Below the pieces are notes generated by a model. The model was not told the origin of the DNA and made no database searches. It saw only the letters and a program-made list of their open reading frames with translations. DNA of 64,000 bases from Cellvibrio fontiphilus_A (GTDB lineage: Bacteria; Pseudomonadota; Gammaproteobacteria; Pseudomonadales; Cellvibrionaceae). The position numbers were made by a program, and so were the translations under genes. Positions within the stretch are counted from its first letter, which is position 1. Every line of letters starts with the position of its first letter. The stretch is from contig NZ_JBHRTF010000003.1 in the NCBI RefSeq assembly GCF_042646205.1, positions 434,001 to 498,000 on the forward strand. Reading direction: 5' to 3'. Shown one piece after another: positions 34,510 through 42,843 of this stretch.

Positions 34510-36195
34510 ATGAGTATGAACGAAAGTTTTGCTGAGTTATTTGAAGAGAGTTTAAAAACCGTTGATATGGTGCCAGGCACCATTGTTACCGGCGTAGTTA
34601 TCGATATCGACAAAGATTGGGTTACCGTACACGCAGGCTTGAAGTCTGAAGGTGTGATCCCCGCAGAACAATTCCGTAACGAGCTGGGTGAGTTGAATCT
34701 CCAGATCGGCGACGAAGTACAAGTGGCTCTTGAAAGTGTTGAAGATGGTTTCGGTGAAACCAAACTGTCACGCGAAAAAGCCAAGCGCGCAGAAGCGTGG
34801 AAAATTCTTGAAGCGGCTCATGTTGCTGAAGAAGTTATCAAAGGTGTTATTAACGGTAAGGTTAAGGGTGGTTTCACTGTTGACGTTGCTGGTATCCGTG
34901 CCTTCCTTCCGGGTTCATTGGTTGACGTTCGCCCTGTGCGCGAAACTACCCATTTGGAAGGTAAAGAGCTGGAATTTAAAGTTATCAAGCTCGATCAAAA
35001 ACGCAATAACGTTGTTGTTTCTCGTCGTGCGGTATTGGAGCAGGCTAACTCTGTTGAGCGCGATGAATTGCTGGCCACTTTGCAAGAAGGTCAAGCTGTT
35101 AAGGGTATCGTTAAAAACCTTACCGACTACGGCGCATTCGTTGACTTGGGCGGTGTTGATGGTCTGTTGCATATCACCGACATGGCTTGGAAGCGTATCA
35201 AGCACCCAGGTGAAATCGTAAACGTTGGCGATGAAATCGACGTTAAAGTATTGAAATTTGATCGTGAGCGTAACCGTGTATCTCTTGGCTTGAAACAATT
35301 GGGCGAAGATCCATGGATCCAAATCACCAAGCGTTACCCGGAAGGCGCTCGTGTGAAAGCAAAAGTAACCAATTTGACTGATTACGGCTGCTTCGCAGAG
35401 TTGGAAGAGGGTGTTGAAGGTTTGATCCACGTTTCGGAAATGGACTGGACTAACAAAAATATCCATCCTTCAAAAGTTGTTCAGTTGGGCGACGAAATTG
35501 AAGTTATGGTATTGGATATCGACGAAGAGCGTCGTCGTATCTCTCTCGGCTTGAAACAATGCCAAGAGAATCCATGGGATGCATTTGCCCGTACTTGTGC
35601 CAAAGGTGACAAGATCAGCGGCAAAATCAAGTCAATCACTGACTTCGGTATCTTCATCGGTTTGGATGGCGGTATTGACGGTCTGGTTCACTTGTCAGAT
35701 ATCTCTTGGCACGAAGCTGGCGAAGAAGCTGTGCGTAAGTACAAGAAAGGTGATGAGCTGGAAACTGTGGTCTTGGCCATCGACCCAGAGCGCGAGCGTA
35801 TTTCTTTGGGTATCAAGCAGTTGGAAACCGACCCCTTCTCAGAATATGTTTCTGTGAATGATAAGGGTGCCGTTGTTAAAGGTATCGTAAAAGAAGTTGA
35901 AGCAAAGGCAGCTGTCATCACGTTGGCTGACGACGTAGAAGCTACTCTGAAGGCTTCTGAGTTGAGCCGCGAGAAGGTGGAAGACGCTCGCAACCTGCTG
36001 AAAGTCGGTGACGAAGTTGAAGCTAAGATCATTGCTGTAGATCGCAAAAATCGTAGCATCAGCCTGTCAGTAAAATCTAAAGACGTTGAAGAAGAAAAAA
36101 CTGCAATGAAAGAGCTTTCCAGTAAGCAGTCGGATCAAGCTTCTCCAACTACCTTAGGTGACTTGATTAAAGCGCAAATGCAAAGCAAAGAGTAA
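34510..36195 (+). CDS. rpsA: 30S ribosomal protein S1
   Basis: The 561-residue protein has the E. coli-type six S1 domains (roughly 18-85, 103-170, 189-257, 274-344, 361-431, 448-517). The repeats KGIVKNLTDYGAFVDLGGVDGLLHITDM, KVTNLTDYGCFAELEEGVEGLIH and KSITDFGIFIGLDGGIDGLVHLSD show the domains clearly. It brings mRNA to the 30S subunit and unfolds structured starts. The coding sequence is rich in codons preferred in highly expressed genes. ATG 34510 has AGGT eight bases upstream. A terminator follows, so ihfB has a partly separate transcript. Confidence 0.98.
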   Translation: MSMNESFAELFEESLKTVDMVPGTIVTGVVIDIDKDWVTVHAGLKSEGVIPAEQFRNELGELNLQIGDEVQVALESVEDGFGETKLSREKAKRAEAWKILEAAHVAEEVIKGVINGKVKGGFTVDVAGIRAFLPGSLVDVRPVRETTHLEGKELEFKVIKLDQKRNNVVVSRRAVLEQANSVERDELLATLQEGQAVKGIVKNLTDYGAFVDLGGVDGLLHITDMAWKRIKHPGEIVNVGDEIDVKVLKFDRERNRVSLGLKQLGEDPWIQITKRYPEGARVKAKVTNLTDYGCFAELEEGVEGLIHVSEMDWTNKNIHPSKVVQLGDEIEVMVLDIDEERRRISLGLKQCQENPWDAFARTCAKGDKISGKIKSITDFGIFIGLDGGIDGLVHLSDISWHEAGEEAVRKYKKGDELETVVLAIDPERERISLGIKQLETDPFSEYVSVNDKGAVVKGIVKEVEAKAAVITLADDVEATLKASELSREKVEDARNLLKVGDEVEAKIIAVDRKNRSISLSVKSKDVEEEKTAMKELSSKQSDQASPTTLGDLIKAQMQSKE

Positions 36196-36210
36196 TTTTG
36201 CTTGTAGATG

Positions 36211-36239
36211 ATGGCCAGCATTGCTGGCCATTATTTTTT
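36211..36239 (+). terminator. Intrinsic terminator after rpsA
   Basis: ATGGCCAGC and GCTGGCCAT form a 9-bp stem with a three-base loop, followed by TATTTTTT, 16 bases after the rpsA stop. Confidence 0.85.
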
Positions 36240-36313
36240 GAAGGTTTACAAGAGTTTCAGTTCAGCTATGATGTTTGTGTTGCTTGCCATTGGCCAATAA
36301 AAGAGAGCGGGTT

Positions 36314-36604
36314 ATGACAAAATCAGAATTGATCGAATACATTACCGAGAAACAGAATCAGTTGACTGTTAAAGATGTTGAGATGTCAGTAAAGCTATTG
36401 CTTGACTATATGTCTGATATTTTAGCATCGGGTGAGCGTATCGAGATTCGTGGTTTTGGTAGCTTTTCTCTTCATTATCGTGCCCCTCGTACAGGCCGTA
36501 ACCCCAAGACAGGTGAGACTGTTGTTTTAGAAGGTAAATATGTTCCTCATTTTAAACCTGGTAAAGAGATGCGCGACCGGGTAAATGAAAGTATTGGTAA
36601 ATAA
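36314..36604 (+). CDS. ihfB: Integration host factor subunit beta
   Basis: Start at ATG 36314 gives 96 residues. MTKSELIEYITEKQNQLTVKDVE opens the HU/IHF fold; ERIEIRGFGSFSLHYRAPRTGRNPKTGE is the DNA-minor-groove arm with the proline that kinks DNA, and VPHFKPGKEMRDRVN closes it. It pairs with IhfA to bend DNA at promoters, origins and recombination sites. It follows rpsA as in most gammaproteobacteria. An in-frame start at 36275 would add 13 residues not seen in the family. Directly downstream is a heptamer repeat. Confidence 0.96.
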   Translation: MTKSELIEYITEKQNQLTVKDVEMSVKLLLDYMSDILASGERIEIRGFGSFSLHYRAPRTGRNPKTGETVVLEGKYVPHFKPGKEMRDRVNESIGK

Positions 36605-36641
36605 CTCCTTACTTTTTTGCTCAAGCTTTTTTGTTTTAAAA

Positions 36642-36690
36642 TTCTGCTTTCTGCTTTCTGCTTTCTGCTTTCTGCTTTCTGCTTTCTGCT
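36642..36690. repeat. Seven tandem copies of TTCTGCT
   Basis: Seven perfect, adjacent copies of the 7-base unit TTCTGCT (49 bases), in the gap between the converging ihfB and wbpL-like genes. The array starts 37 bases after ihfB and ends two bases before the stop codon of the opposite-strand gene. Such arrays change length by slippage. Confidence 0.97.
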
Positions 36691-36692
36691 TT

Positions 36693-37691
36693 TTAGTGCG
36701 CAGTTTTTCCTGCCCTCATTTTATATGCACAATAAATTGCTGGTGTGTATGCCAAGCACAACCCAATAAATTCATTAAGCCAACCAATCTGTATCGTTAA
36801 TGCGATAGGAAGTAGCCAAAAAATATTAAATGCCATAATCAGAAGGGTTGCTTGGGTGTGTGACTTTCTTTTTAGTGCCAGCTTTTGGTAGAGGTGAGAA
36901 CGATGTGGAAGGTAAAATTTTTGTCCACTTATGATCCGCATAAGCAGTGTGTAAGTTGCGTCTGTGATAAACGCTGCCATCAAAATTAGCCAGCTACAGC
37001 TAGTTATAAAGCTGTCTCGGCTTGTCCAAACCATCAAAGTTGCCAGCGTGATTCCGATGAAAAGGCTGCCTACGTCTCCCATAAAAATTTGAGCGGTGGG
37101 AAAGTTCCAATACAAAAAGCCGAGGCTAGCAAGCGCTAGTAAAATCAAGATGATAGCAACATCTACATGGGTTGCTTGAAGATAAAAAAGAAGGCTCATG
37201 CTGATGCAAACAAATATAGTTTGGAGCGCAGCTAACCCGTTAATACCATCCATAAAATTATACAAATTTGTGAGCCAGACAATTCCTATTGCCGATGTTA
37301 AAAATAGCAAGAGCTCGAGAAATGGTGGTTCATTAATGTCATTTAATAGTGTGCTTGAGATCAGTGTGGCTGTGACTATCTGCAGGCCAAGTCTTATGCG
37401 GATGTTAAGGTTTTTGATGTCATCTATTATCCCTACTGCTGCCATTATTACGCCTGGAAGTAGAAGTATGAGTAGTTCTTTTGATATTCCGCCTGAAAAG
37501 TAAGCAAAAAGTGATGCTCCAATCGTTCCTAACACTATAGCTATTCCTCCCCCTCGCGGAGTTGGCGTTGTATGTGAGCTTCGATCATTTGGAATATCTA
37601 AAAGGCGCTTGCCAAAAAAATAGATTATTAGCTTCGATGTGATTAGTGCAATTGTGAATGCGCTAATTAGGGTGGCGATAGAAAGTGTCAT
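36693..37691 (-). CDS. wbpL: WbpL/WecA-type polyprenyl-phosphate sugar-1-phosphate transferase
   Basis: A 332-residue glycosyltransferase 4 family membrane protein with about 10-11 helices. Family motifs are present: SSHTTPTPRGGGIAI, GIIDDIKNL (the DDxxN/D loop), NLYNFMDGINGLA, FMGDVGSLFIG, and the sugar-recognition loop HRSHLYQKL. It should move an N-acetylhexosamine 1-phosphate onto undecaprenyl phosphate, the first step of O-antigen or other glycan synthesis. WbpL-type members (FucNAc/QuiNAc) read HRSHLYQ where WecA differs. In Pseudomonas, the O-antigen locus starts next to ihfB. Here the gene is alone and faces ihfB. Specificity is inferred. Confidence 0.85.
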   Translation of the reverse strand: MTLSIATLISAFTIALITSKLIIYFFGKRLLDIPNDRSSHTTPTPRGGGIAIVLGTIGASLFAYFSGGISKELLILLLPGVIMAAVGIIDDIKNLNIRIRLGLQIVTATLISSTLLNDINEPPFLELLLFLTSAIGIVWLTNLYNFMDGINGLAALQTIFVCISMSLLFYLQATHVDVAIILILLALASLGFLYWNFPTAQIFMGDVGSLFIGITLATLMVWTSRDSFITSCSWLILMAAFITDATYTLLMRIISGQKFYLPHRSHLYQKLALKRKSHTQATLLIMAFNIFWLLPIALTIQIGWLNEFIGLCLAYTPAIYCAYKMRAGKTAH

Positions 37692-38092
37692 TTAATTCTT
37701 GGTTTAGTTTAATAACGGTGAACTATTGTAACTTAAGTGTTTTGTTATAGGTTTTGATAAATGTGTGATCATATATGGTGCGTAAATTTTTATTGTGCTT
37801 GAAAATGGTGCTCAATTTTTGTTTGGTGAAACTTATATAGGTTTTAACTTTATGATCTGATTGGTTTTTTTTGTTATGGATTGTTTTTTGCTTAAGTGCT
37901 TGGCCACGTAATTTTCGCGCTAATATTTATAAAATAATGCTCTTTAATTGTGCGCTTGGTTAAATGTTAGCTTTGTTAAGTGACAGTTTTTAGGTGAGCC
38001 GTTTCATGATCGTCTCATTATGAAGCGTTTCAAACGTCATTTCTTCTTGTTTGTCGCCAAGAGTGCCGAACAATAAATATCATGGGGTAGCT
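37692..38092. other. AT-rich intergenic region upstream of amtB and the wbpL-like gene
   Basis: No gene is visible in these 401 bases; in particular there is no glnK before amtB. Two GGTGC half-sites of the NtrC type sit at 37777-37781 and 37807-37811 within an imperfect direct repeat (ATGGTGC...AATTTTT). A GG-N10-GC spacing at 37958-37971 (TTGGTTAAATGTTAGCTT) fits the minimal sigma-54 pattern but matches the full consensus poorly. These are weak signs of nitrogen control. Confidence 0.35.
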
Positions 38093-39406
38093 ATGAAAAA
38101 GCCAAAATCCATAACTTCGCTCGTCGGTGGTGCCTGTGCCACCGCATTAATTTCATCAAATGCCTTGGCTGAGGGAGATATTAATCAAGCAAATACGGCT
38201 TGGATTCTCACGTCAACAGCGCTTGTGCTTTTTATGACCCTGCCTGGTTTGGCTTTATTCTATGGTGGGCTTGTTCGCGTCAAGAATATTCTTTCTGTGT
38301 TGATGCAGTGTTTTGCTATCGCTTGCATGGTTTCCTTACTGTGGCTTGTGGCCGGTTATAGCTTAGCATTTGGCGAAGGCAATGCCTGGATTGGTGATTT
38401 GAGTATGGTGTTCTTTGATGGTGTCACCGAAGGCGCGGTTTCTGGTGGTATCCCATTGAGTTTGCACGCGATGTTTCAGATGACATTTGCGATTATTACA
38501 CCAGCGTTGATTGTGGGGGCTTTCGCAGAGCGTGTGAAATTTTCTTCGATGCTACTGTTTTCGGGGCTCTGGTTGTTTGCTGTATATATTCCAGTGTGTC
38601 ACTGGGTGTGGGCCGGCTCAGGATGGTTGTTTCAAAAGGGTCTTTTAGATTTTGCTGGTGGTACTGTTGTGCATATTACTGCTGGTGTCGCTGCATTGGT
38701 TGCCGCAATTGTAGTGGGTAAGCGACATGGTTTTCCTACCACAGCGATGCCTCCGCACAACATGACTATGACCGTAACTGGCGCTGGTATGCTGTGGGTG
38801 GGTTGGTTTGGTTTTAATGCCGGTAGTGCATTGGCTGCAGATGGTAATGCAGCTATGGCTATGCTTGTAACTCATATTTCTGCTGCCGCAGGCGCTCTAT
38901 CGTGGATGGCAGTTGAATGGATGCGATTCAGAAAGCCAAGTGCTTTGGGTATTGTGACGGGGATGGTCGCTGGCCTTGGCACTATTACTCCTGCCTCTGG
39001 TTATGTTGGTCCTGGTGGTGCTTTGATAATTGGTTTGAGTGCAGGGATTGTTTGTTTTTATATGACTCAATTGGTTAAGCGCGTTTGGAAAATAGACGAT
39101 TCTTTAGATGTGTTCCCCGTGCATGGTGTTGGCGGCATATTGGGTACTATTCTTGCCGGTGTATTTGCATCGACTGAATTAGGTGTTTTTAGCGGTCAGG
39201 GATTTGCCTCGGGAGTTAATTCAATGGGGGAGCAGTTGGGCATTCAGTTGCTCGGTGTAGTGGTGACTTTTGTATACACTGCACTGGTTACCTACGTCCT
39301 GCTGAAATTAACTGGGCTTTTTACATCTGGTTTACGTGTGAGCAAAGAGGACGAAACGATGGGATTGGATTTGGCGTTGCACGAAGAGGATGGATACAAG
39401 CTTTGA
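38093..39406 (+). CDS. amtB: Ammonium transporter AmtB
   Basis: Start at ATG 38093 (GGGGTAG upstream) gives 437 residues with a cleavable signal peptide (residues 1-26, ending ALAEG), as in E. coli AmtB. Eleven membrane helices follow. The twin pore histidines are His194 (GTVVHITAG) and His345 (FPVHGVGGILG). ADP/PII contact loops are not distinctive. It conducts ammonia from ammonium at low external supply and normally works with the PII protein GlnK, encoded upstream in most proteobacteria but absent here. Upstream -12/-24 and NtrC-like elements are weak. A terminator follows. Confidence 0.96.
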   Translation: MKKPKSITSLVGGACATALISSNALAEGDINQANTAWILTSTALVLFMTLPGLALFYGGLVRVKNILSVLMQCFAIACMVSLLWLVAGYSLAFGEGNAWIGDLSMVFFDGVTEGAVSGGIPLSLHAMFQMTFAIITPALIVGAFAERVKFSSMLLFSGLWLFAVYIPVCHWVWAGSGWLFQKGLLDFAGGTVVHITAGVAALVAAIVVGKRHGFPTTAMPPHNMTMTVTGAGMLWVGWFGFNAGSALAADGNAAMAMLVTHISAAAGALSWMAVEWMRFRKPSALGIVTGMVAGLGTITPASGYVGPGGALIIGLSAGIVCFYMTQLVKRVWKIDDSLDVFPVHGVGGILGTILAGVFASTELGVFSGQGFASGVNSMGEQLGIQLLGVVVTFVYTALVTYVLLKLTGLFTSGLRVSKEDETMGLDLALHEEDGYKL

Positions 39407-39431
39407 TGGCTTGATTTGCTTGCCAATCGAT

Positions 39432-39464
39432 AAAAAAGAGAGGGGTGTGGCCCTCTCTTTTTTT
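39432..39464 (+). terminator. Intrinsic terminator after amtB
   Basis: AAAAAAGAGAGGG pairs with CCCTCTCTTTTTT around GTGTGG, with a seven-T run, 26 bases after the amtB stop. Confidence 0.88.
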
Positions 39465-39507
39465 ACCTAAGTTCAGCATGGCTTTCTTGAAATGCGTTGT
39501 GATTGTG

Positions 39508-40281
39508 TCATCTAAATGCGATAAGTGCAGCAGTAACAGCTACATTCAGCGATTCAACACCATTGTTCATTGGTATTTTCACGCTTTCATCACATAGTTT
39601 TTGAACTGCGTGGGAAACTCCTTCTGTTTCATTTCCCAGCACATAAATACAAGCTTTCTCAGGTGAGAATTTTTTGAGTTCTGTTGTTGCATGCGAGGAA
39701 AGTGCGCAGACAATGGCGCCTTTTTGTTTGAAATCCATTAATGCTTCAGTTAAATCTTTGCAGCGCAACAGTGGTGCACGAAAAACAGTTCCTGCACTGG
39801 CTTTAATTACTAATGGATCGATCTGCGCATTACCCTTTTGCGGTAGAAGGATGCCATCAATATTGCCAGCACAAGCTGAACGAATGATCATGCCTAGATT
39901 TTGTGGGTTATGTACACCATCCAACGCAATCAAGTTGTATTTTTGTTGGCGATTATCCTGTAAAAACTTATCGTAATGTTGATAGCCGCGCAATTGCAGG
40001 TCGGCAGCAACTCCCTGATCTTGTGCTGAGTTTTTTGAAATGCGGGATAAAGCTTGACGATCATGATAAATAATTTCCGCGCCTTTCTGTTCGGCTAGGC
40101 AAATAATGTCCGTTAAAATCTCAGCAGGTTTGTTACTTTTGGCAAGGTGTAATCTATATAAATAAGTGGCAGGGTCTTGTAGCGCTTCAAACACAGTTTT
40201 GCGCCCATAGACAGTCATAAGGGAATCAAAAAAGCGTTTTTTTTCTAAATAGGCTGGGCTGTCTTCTCGGGTTGTATTCAT
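39508..40281 (-). CDS. TrmH/SpoU family RNA 2'-O-methyltransferase
   Basis: A 257-residue SPOUT enzyme: an N-terminal substrate-binding part (about 20-100; RKTVFEALQDP) and the knotted methyltransferase domain with motif 1 GVHNPQNLGMIIRSA, motif 2 YVLGNETEGVS and motif 3 IPMNNGVESLNVAVTAAL. It methylates a ribose 2'-hydroxyl of rRNA or tRNA. The layout is RlmB-like, but the second strand of the N-domain differs and the gene is not next to rnr as rlmB usually is. Target nucleotide is therefore open. It lies upstream of nothing obvious and follows pdxJ in the same direction. Confidence 0.88.
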   Translation of the reverse strand: MNTTREDSPAYLEKKRFFDSLMTVYGRKTVFEALQDPATYLYRLHLAKSNKPAEILTDIICLAEQKGAEIIYHDRQALSRISKNSAQDQGVAADLQLRGYQHYDKFLQDNRQQKYNLIALDGVHNPQNLGMIIRSACAGNIDGILLPQKGNAQIDPLVIKASAGTVFRAPLLRCKDLTEALMDFKQKGAIVCALSSHATTELKKFSPEKACIYVLGNETEGVSHAVQKLCDESVKIPMNNGVESLNVAVTAALIAFR

Positions 40282-40325
40282 GCTTTTTTCTGGGGTGAGT
40301 ATTTAATATTTGCAGGGCGTGATTG

Positions 40326-41096
40326 TTAGCTGGTACAGATAGCTTTGTAAGTTTTTACTGCACTACTTAGCCCCATATTGATGGCGTCAACAGTCAGCGC
40401 GTGACCAATCGAAACTTCGAGCAAGGCTGGAATTTTGCGAAAATATCCGAGATTGTCGAGGTTCAAGTCGTGGCCTGCATTGACCCCTATGCCAATAGAC
40501 TGCGCGTGGCCAGCAGCACTCAAATATTTTTCGAATAATCTATCGAATGATGCACCGGGAGTTTTAAACGCTTCAGCGTAGGGGCCCGTATAGAGCTCTA
40601 TACGATCAGCTCCCAAGGCTTTTGCCAAGGTGATTTGTTCTATGTCTGGATCCATAAAAAGGCATACTCGAATACCAAAATCCTTTAGTTGTTTGATAAC
40701 TGGTTGCAAAGATTTTCCGCTGCGATGTAGATCAAAGCCGTGATCAGAGGTCAGCTGATGATTGGTGTCAGGAACCAGCGTACATTGATGTGGTTTTGTA
40801 TTGCACACCAGCTTAAGAAAACCGGGAAAGTCAGCGATTGATTCGGCGAAAGGGTTGCCTTCGATATTGAACTCTATTCCGGGATAGTTACTAACCAGCT
40901 CGCTGAGTTCGTATACATCATGCGGGCGAATATGACGTTGATCTGGTCGTGGATGAACGGTGATTCCGTCTGCACCCGCATTGATGCAAATTTCTCCATG
41001 GGTTAATACATTGGGGTAATTCCCGGGGCGAGAATTGCGAATCAGTGCAATTTTATTCAAGTTAACGCTGAGCGCGGTGTTATTGCTGTGAGTCAT
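40326..41096 (-). CDS. pdxJ: Pyridoxine 5'-phosphate synthase PdxJ, atypical form
   Basis: A 256-residue TIM barrel that closes the pyridoxine phosphate ring in the DXP-dependent route. Strand and loop motifs: ALSVNLNKIALIRNSR, INAGADGITVHPRPDQRHI, GIEFNIEGNP with the catalytic glutamate, CTLVPDTNHQLTSDHGFDL, and ADRIELYTGPYAEAF. Gammaproteobacterial enzymes read HLREDRRHI and VPEKRQELTTEGGLDV instead; the form here resembles, from memory, Bacteroidetes proteins. It is also outside the usual rnc-era-recO-pdxJ operon. The gene start overlaps the preceding cyclophilin by 17 bases. Confidence 0.87.
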   Translation of the reverse strand: MTHSNNTALSVNLNKIALIRNSRPGNYPNVLTHGEICINAGADGITVHPRPDQRHIRPHDVYELSELVSNYPGIEFNIEGNPFAESIADFPGFLKLVCNTKPHQCTLVPDTNHQLTSDHGFDLHRSGKSLQPVIKQLKDFGIRVCLFMDPDIEQITLAKALGADRIELYTGPYAEAFKTPGASFDRLFEKYLSAAGHAQSIGIGVNAGHDLNLDNLGYFRKIPALLEVSIGHALTVDAINMGLSSAVKTYKAICTS

Positions 41097-41751
41097 TTAC
41101 CGGTACCAATGCATCTTTAAGGCTTGATGGTTTAATTGCGCGCTGCTCTTCGATAATTGCTTGTGCTTCAGCGGATGTTGTTTTTGTCGCGCTCAAAATA
41201 CGTACCGCATAATTCGGTGCCTCTGGATATGCTTTAAACATTCCGAGTGGTTCCTTGGCAATTTTTTCTATCACCTCCATGCCAGCTACTACTTTTCCAA
41301 ATACTGTGTAACCAGGTTTTGTTTCAGTTGCATTCAGGCCGGGATTGTTTTTCAAATTAATATAAAACTGCGATGTCGCACTATCCGGGTCTGTTTGGCG
41401 CGCCATAGCAACGCTTCTGTAATCGTTGGGTAAGCCATTCATGGATTCATTGATAATAGGCTTTTCGGTTGGCTTTTCCGTAAAGTCGAATGTCATCCCC
41501 CCGCCTTGTACTACAAAGCCCGGAACTACACGGTGAAAAATAGTCCCTTCATAGAATTTAGTGTCTATGTAATGAAGGAAATTTTTGACTGTTTCAGGTG
41601 CGGCTTTTGGATATAACTCTATTACAAAAGTCCCCAAATCTGTTTTCATCGCAATGAGGTTTGTTTTTGTTAAGTCATCATTGGCAAAGATAGGTGCTGA
41701 AAATACAGCAGATACAATAAACAAGAAGCTCGCTAATTTTTTTGAAATCAT
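41080..41751 (-). CDS. Periplasmic peptidyl-prolyl isomerase (cyclophilin, PpiA-like)
   Basis: With ATG 41751 (AGAGAGA upstream) the protein has 223 residues including a signal peptide (MISKKLASFLFIVSAVFSAPIFAND). The cyclophilin core contains TDLGTFVIELYPKAAPETVKNF, the active-site FHRVVPGFVVQGG, SVAMARQTDPDSATSQFYINL and YTVFGKVVAGMEVI. A C-terminal extension of about 45 residues is specific to this protein. It speeds proline isomerisation during folding of exported proteins. Upstream in-frame starts out to 41835 would destroy the signal peptide. Next to the SH3 envelope protein, in the same direction. Confidence 0.92.
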   Translation of the reverse strand: MISKKLASFLFIVSAVFSAPIFANDDLTKTNLIAMKTDLGTFVIELYPKAAPETVKNFLHYIDTKFYEGTIFHRVVPGFVVQGGGMTFDFTEKPTEKPIINESMNGLPNDYRSVAMARQTDPDSATSQFYINLKNNPGLNATETKPGYTVFGKVVAGMEVIEKIAKEPLGMFKAYPEAPNYAVRILSATKTTSAEAQAIIEEQRAIKPSSLKDALVPVNDSQQ

Positions 41752-41764
41752 ATCTCTCTGTACC

Positions 41765-42427
41765 TTATCGCCATTCAGATTTGCGTTTGCGACGACCAAT
41801 ACCCTGTAATATAAAAGACAGGAGTACACCTCCAATAATTAAACCACCACCATACAGCCAGTGATTAAAACGATCACTGTCTTTTAGTTTTTCATTTTCT
41901 GCCTTTAATACGTCAGCATGTGTTTGCAGTAATTGATTTTCGGTAAGCATACGTTGATGTTCTTCCTCAAGATTCATCGCTGTTGTAGCAGCTTGACGCA
42001 TGTCTTCGGTATCGTTGAGTAGTTGTTGATGCTCTTGTTGCAACTTTTCCAATTGTGCTTTTAGCTCAGTGTTTTCTGTCTGTAGGCTCAAAAGATTGCG
42101 GGATGAATCTGACAAGGCGGCGAGTTTTAGTGCAGCTGTAGGTTTGTCGCTAATATTCTGGCTGCGAATCCAGCCTTCTGTACCCTCTGGGGTAACAACG
42201 AGCGACCATAAATTATTATCTGCACCAATTTCCTCGCGCAAAAAATTTAACTTGGTACCGCTGGGTACGCCTTGTTGCAGGATGCCTGCTTGTGGGCTTT
42301 TATCGCTACGCACGGGTACATAAATAACATCGGATACATATTTTTCGATGGCGGCAGCGGGTAAGCTTGCGAGCGGCAGAGCTAGAAGCGAGAGTCCGGC
42401 ACTTAAAAAAGCTAAATATTTTTTCAC
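41765..42427 (-). CDS. TIGR04211-type SH3 domain envelope protein
   Basis: A 220-residue protein with a signal peptide (1-26), one bacterial SH3 domain (about 28-95; YVPVRSDKSPQAGILQQGVPSGTKL, GTEGWIRSQNIS), a long coiled coil (about 105-190, Leu/Glu/Gln heptads), one membrane helix (about 193-212) and a basic end (GRRKRKSEWR). This order, exported SH3, coiled coil, C-terminal anchor, is that of YgiM/TIGR04211 proteins, whose role in the envelope is not settled. It ends 13 bases before the cyclophilin start, so they are probably co-transcribed. Confidence 0.88.
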   Translation of the reverse strand: MKKYLAFLSAGLSLLALPLASLPAAAIEKYVSDVIYVPVRSDKSPQAGILQQGVPSGTKLNFLREEIGADNNLWSLVVTPEGTEGWIRSQNISDKPTAALKLAALSDSSRNLLSLQTENTELKAQLEKLQQEHQQLLNDTEDMRQAATTAMNLEEEHQRMLTENQLLQTHADVLKAENEKLKDSDRFNHWLYGGGLIIGGVLLSFILQGIGRRKRKSEWR

Positions 42428-42455
42428 AATGGCTCCAGTCCTGAGATTTGAATAA

Positions 42456-42755
42456 TTAAGGCAGCACTTTCTTGAAAGGTTTAACGGTCACCTTGGCATA
42501 GACTCCGGCGGTCAAATAGGGGTCTTCGTTTGCCCAGCGTTGTGCTTCTTCCAAAGAGTTGAATTCTGCTACGACCAAGCTGCCAGTAAAGCCCGCATCG
42601 CCGGGGTTGCCGTTATCAATAGCAGGGTGTGGGCCCGCGATTATCAGGCGGCCTTCGTCTGTTAATTGTTGCAGGCGTGCCAAGTGTGCAGGGCGTGCTA
42701 TTTTGCGTTTATCGAGACTATTTGATACGTCTTCACTGATGATTGCGTAGTACAT
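42456..42755 (-). CDS. yciI: YciI family protein
   Basis: Start at ATG 42755 (AAGG upstream) gives 99 residues, as for E. coli YciI. Conserved parts: YYAIISEDVSNSLDKR, ARPAHLARLQQL, RLIIAGPHPAID, GSLVVAEF and the end VTVKPFKKVLP. The fold is a dimeric ferredoxin-like barrel with a His-Asp pair at the putative active site. Enzymatic role is not established for close homologues. In Pseudomonas it lies next to the septation protein YciB; here a VC0807-type protein occupies that place. Confidence 0.93.
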   Translation of the reverse strand: MYYAIISEDVSNSLDKRKIARPAHLARLQQLTDEGRLIIAGPHPAIDNGNPGDAGFTGSLVVAEFNSLEEAQRWANEDPYLTAGVYAKVTVKPFKKVLP

Positions 42756-42843
42756 AATCAACCTTAAGATAAAGTCTTGTGCAGCGAGTCTTTAAGAGTG
42801 CTGACATAGGGTTCGTTAATTAAAGTGTGAACGGGCTGGCCAC

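Noticed and set aside
36585..36800. Open frame with the repeat CFLLSAF
   Set aside because: It is only the translation of the TTCTGCT tandem array and its flanks.
37911..37935. TGGCCAC...TTTCGC as a sigma-54 promoter of amtB
   Set aside because: The spacing of GG and GC is not 10 bases, so it fails the basic requirement.
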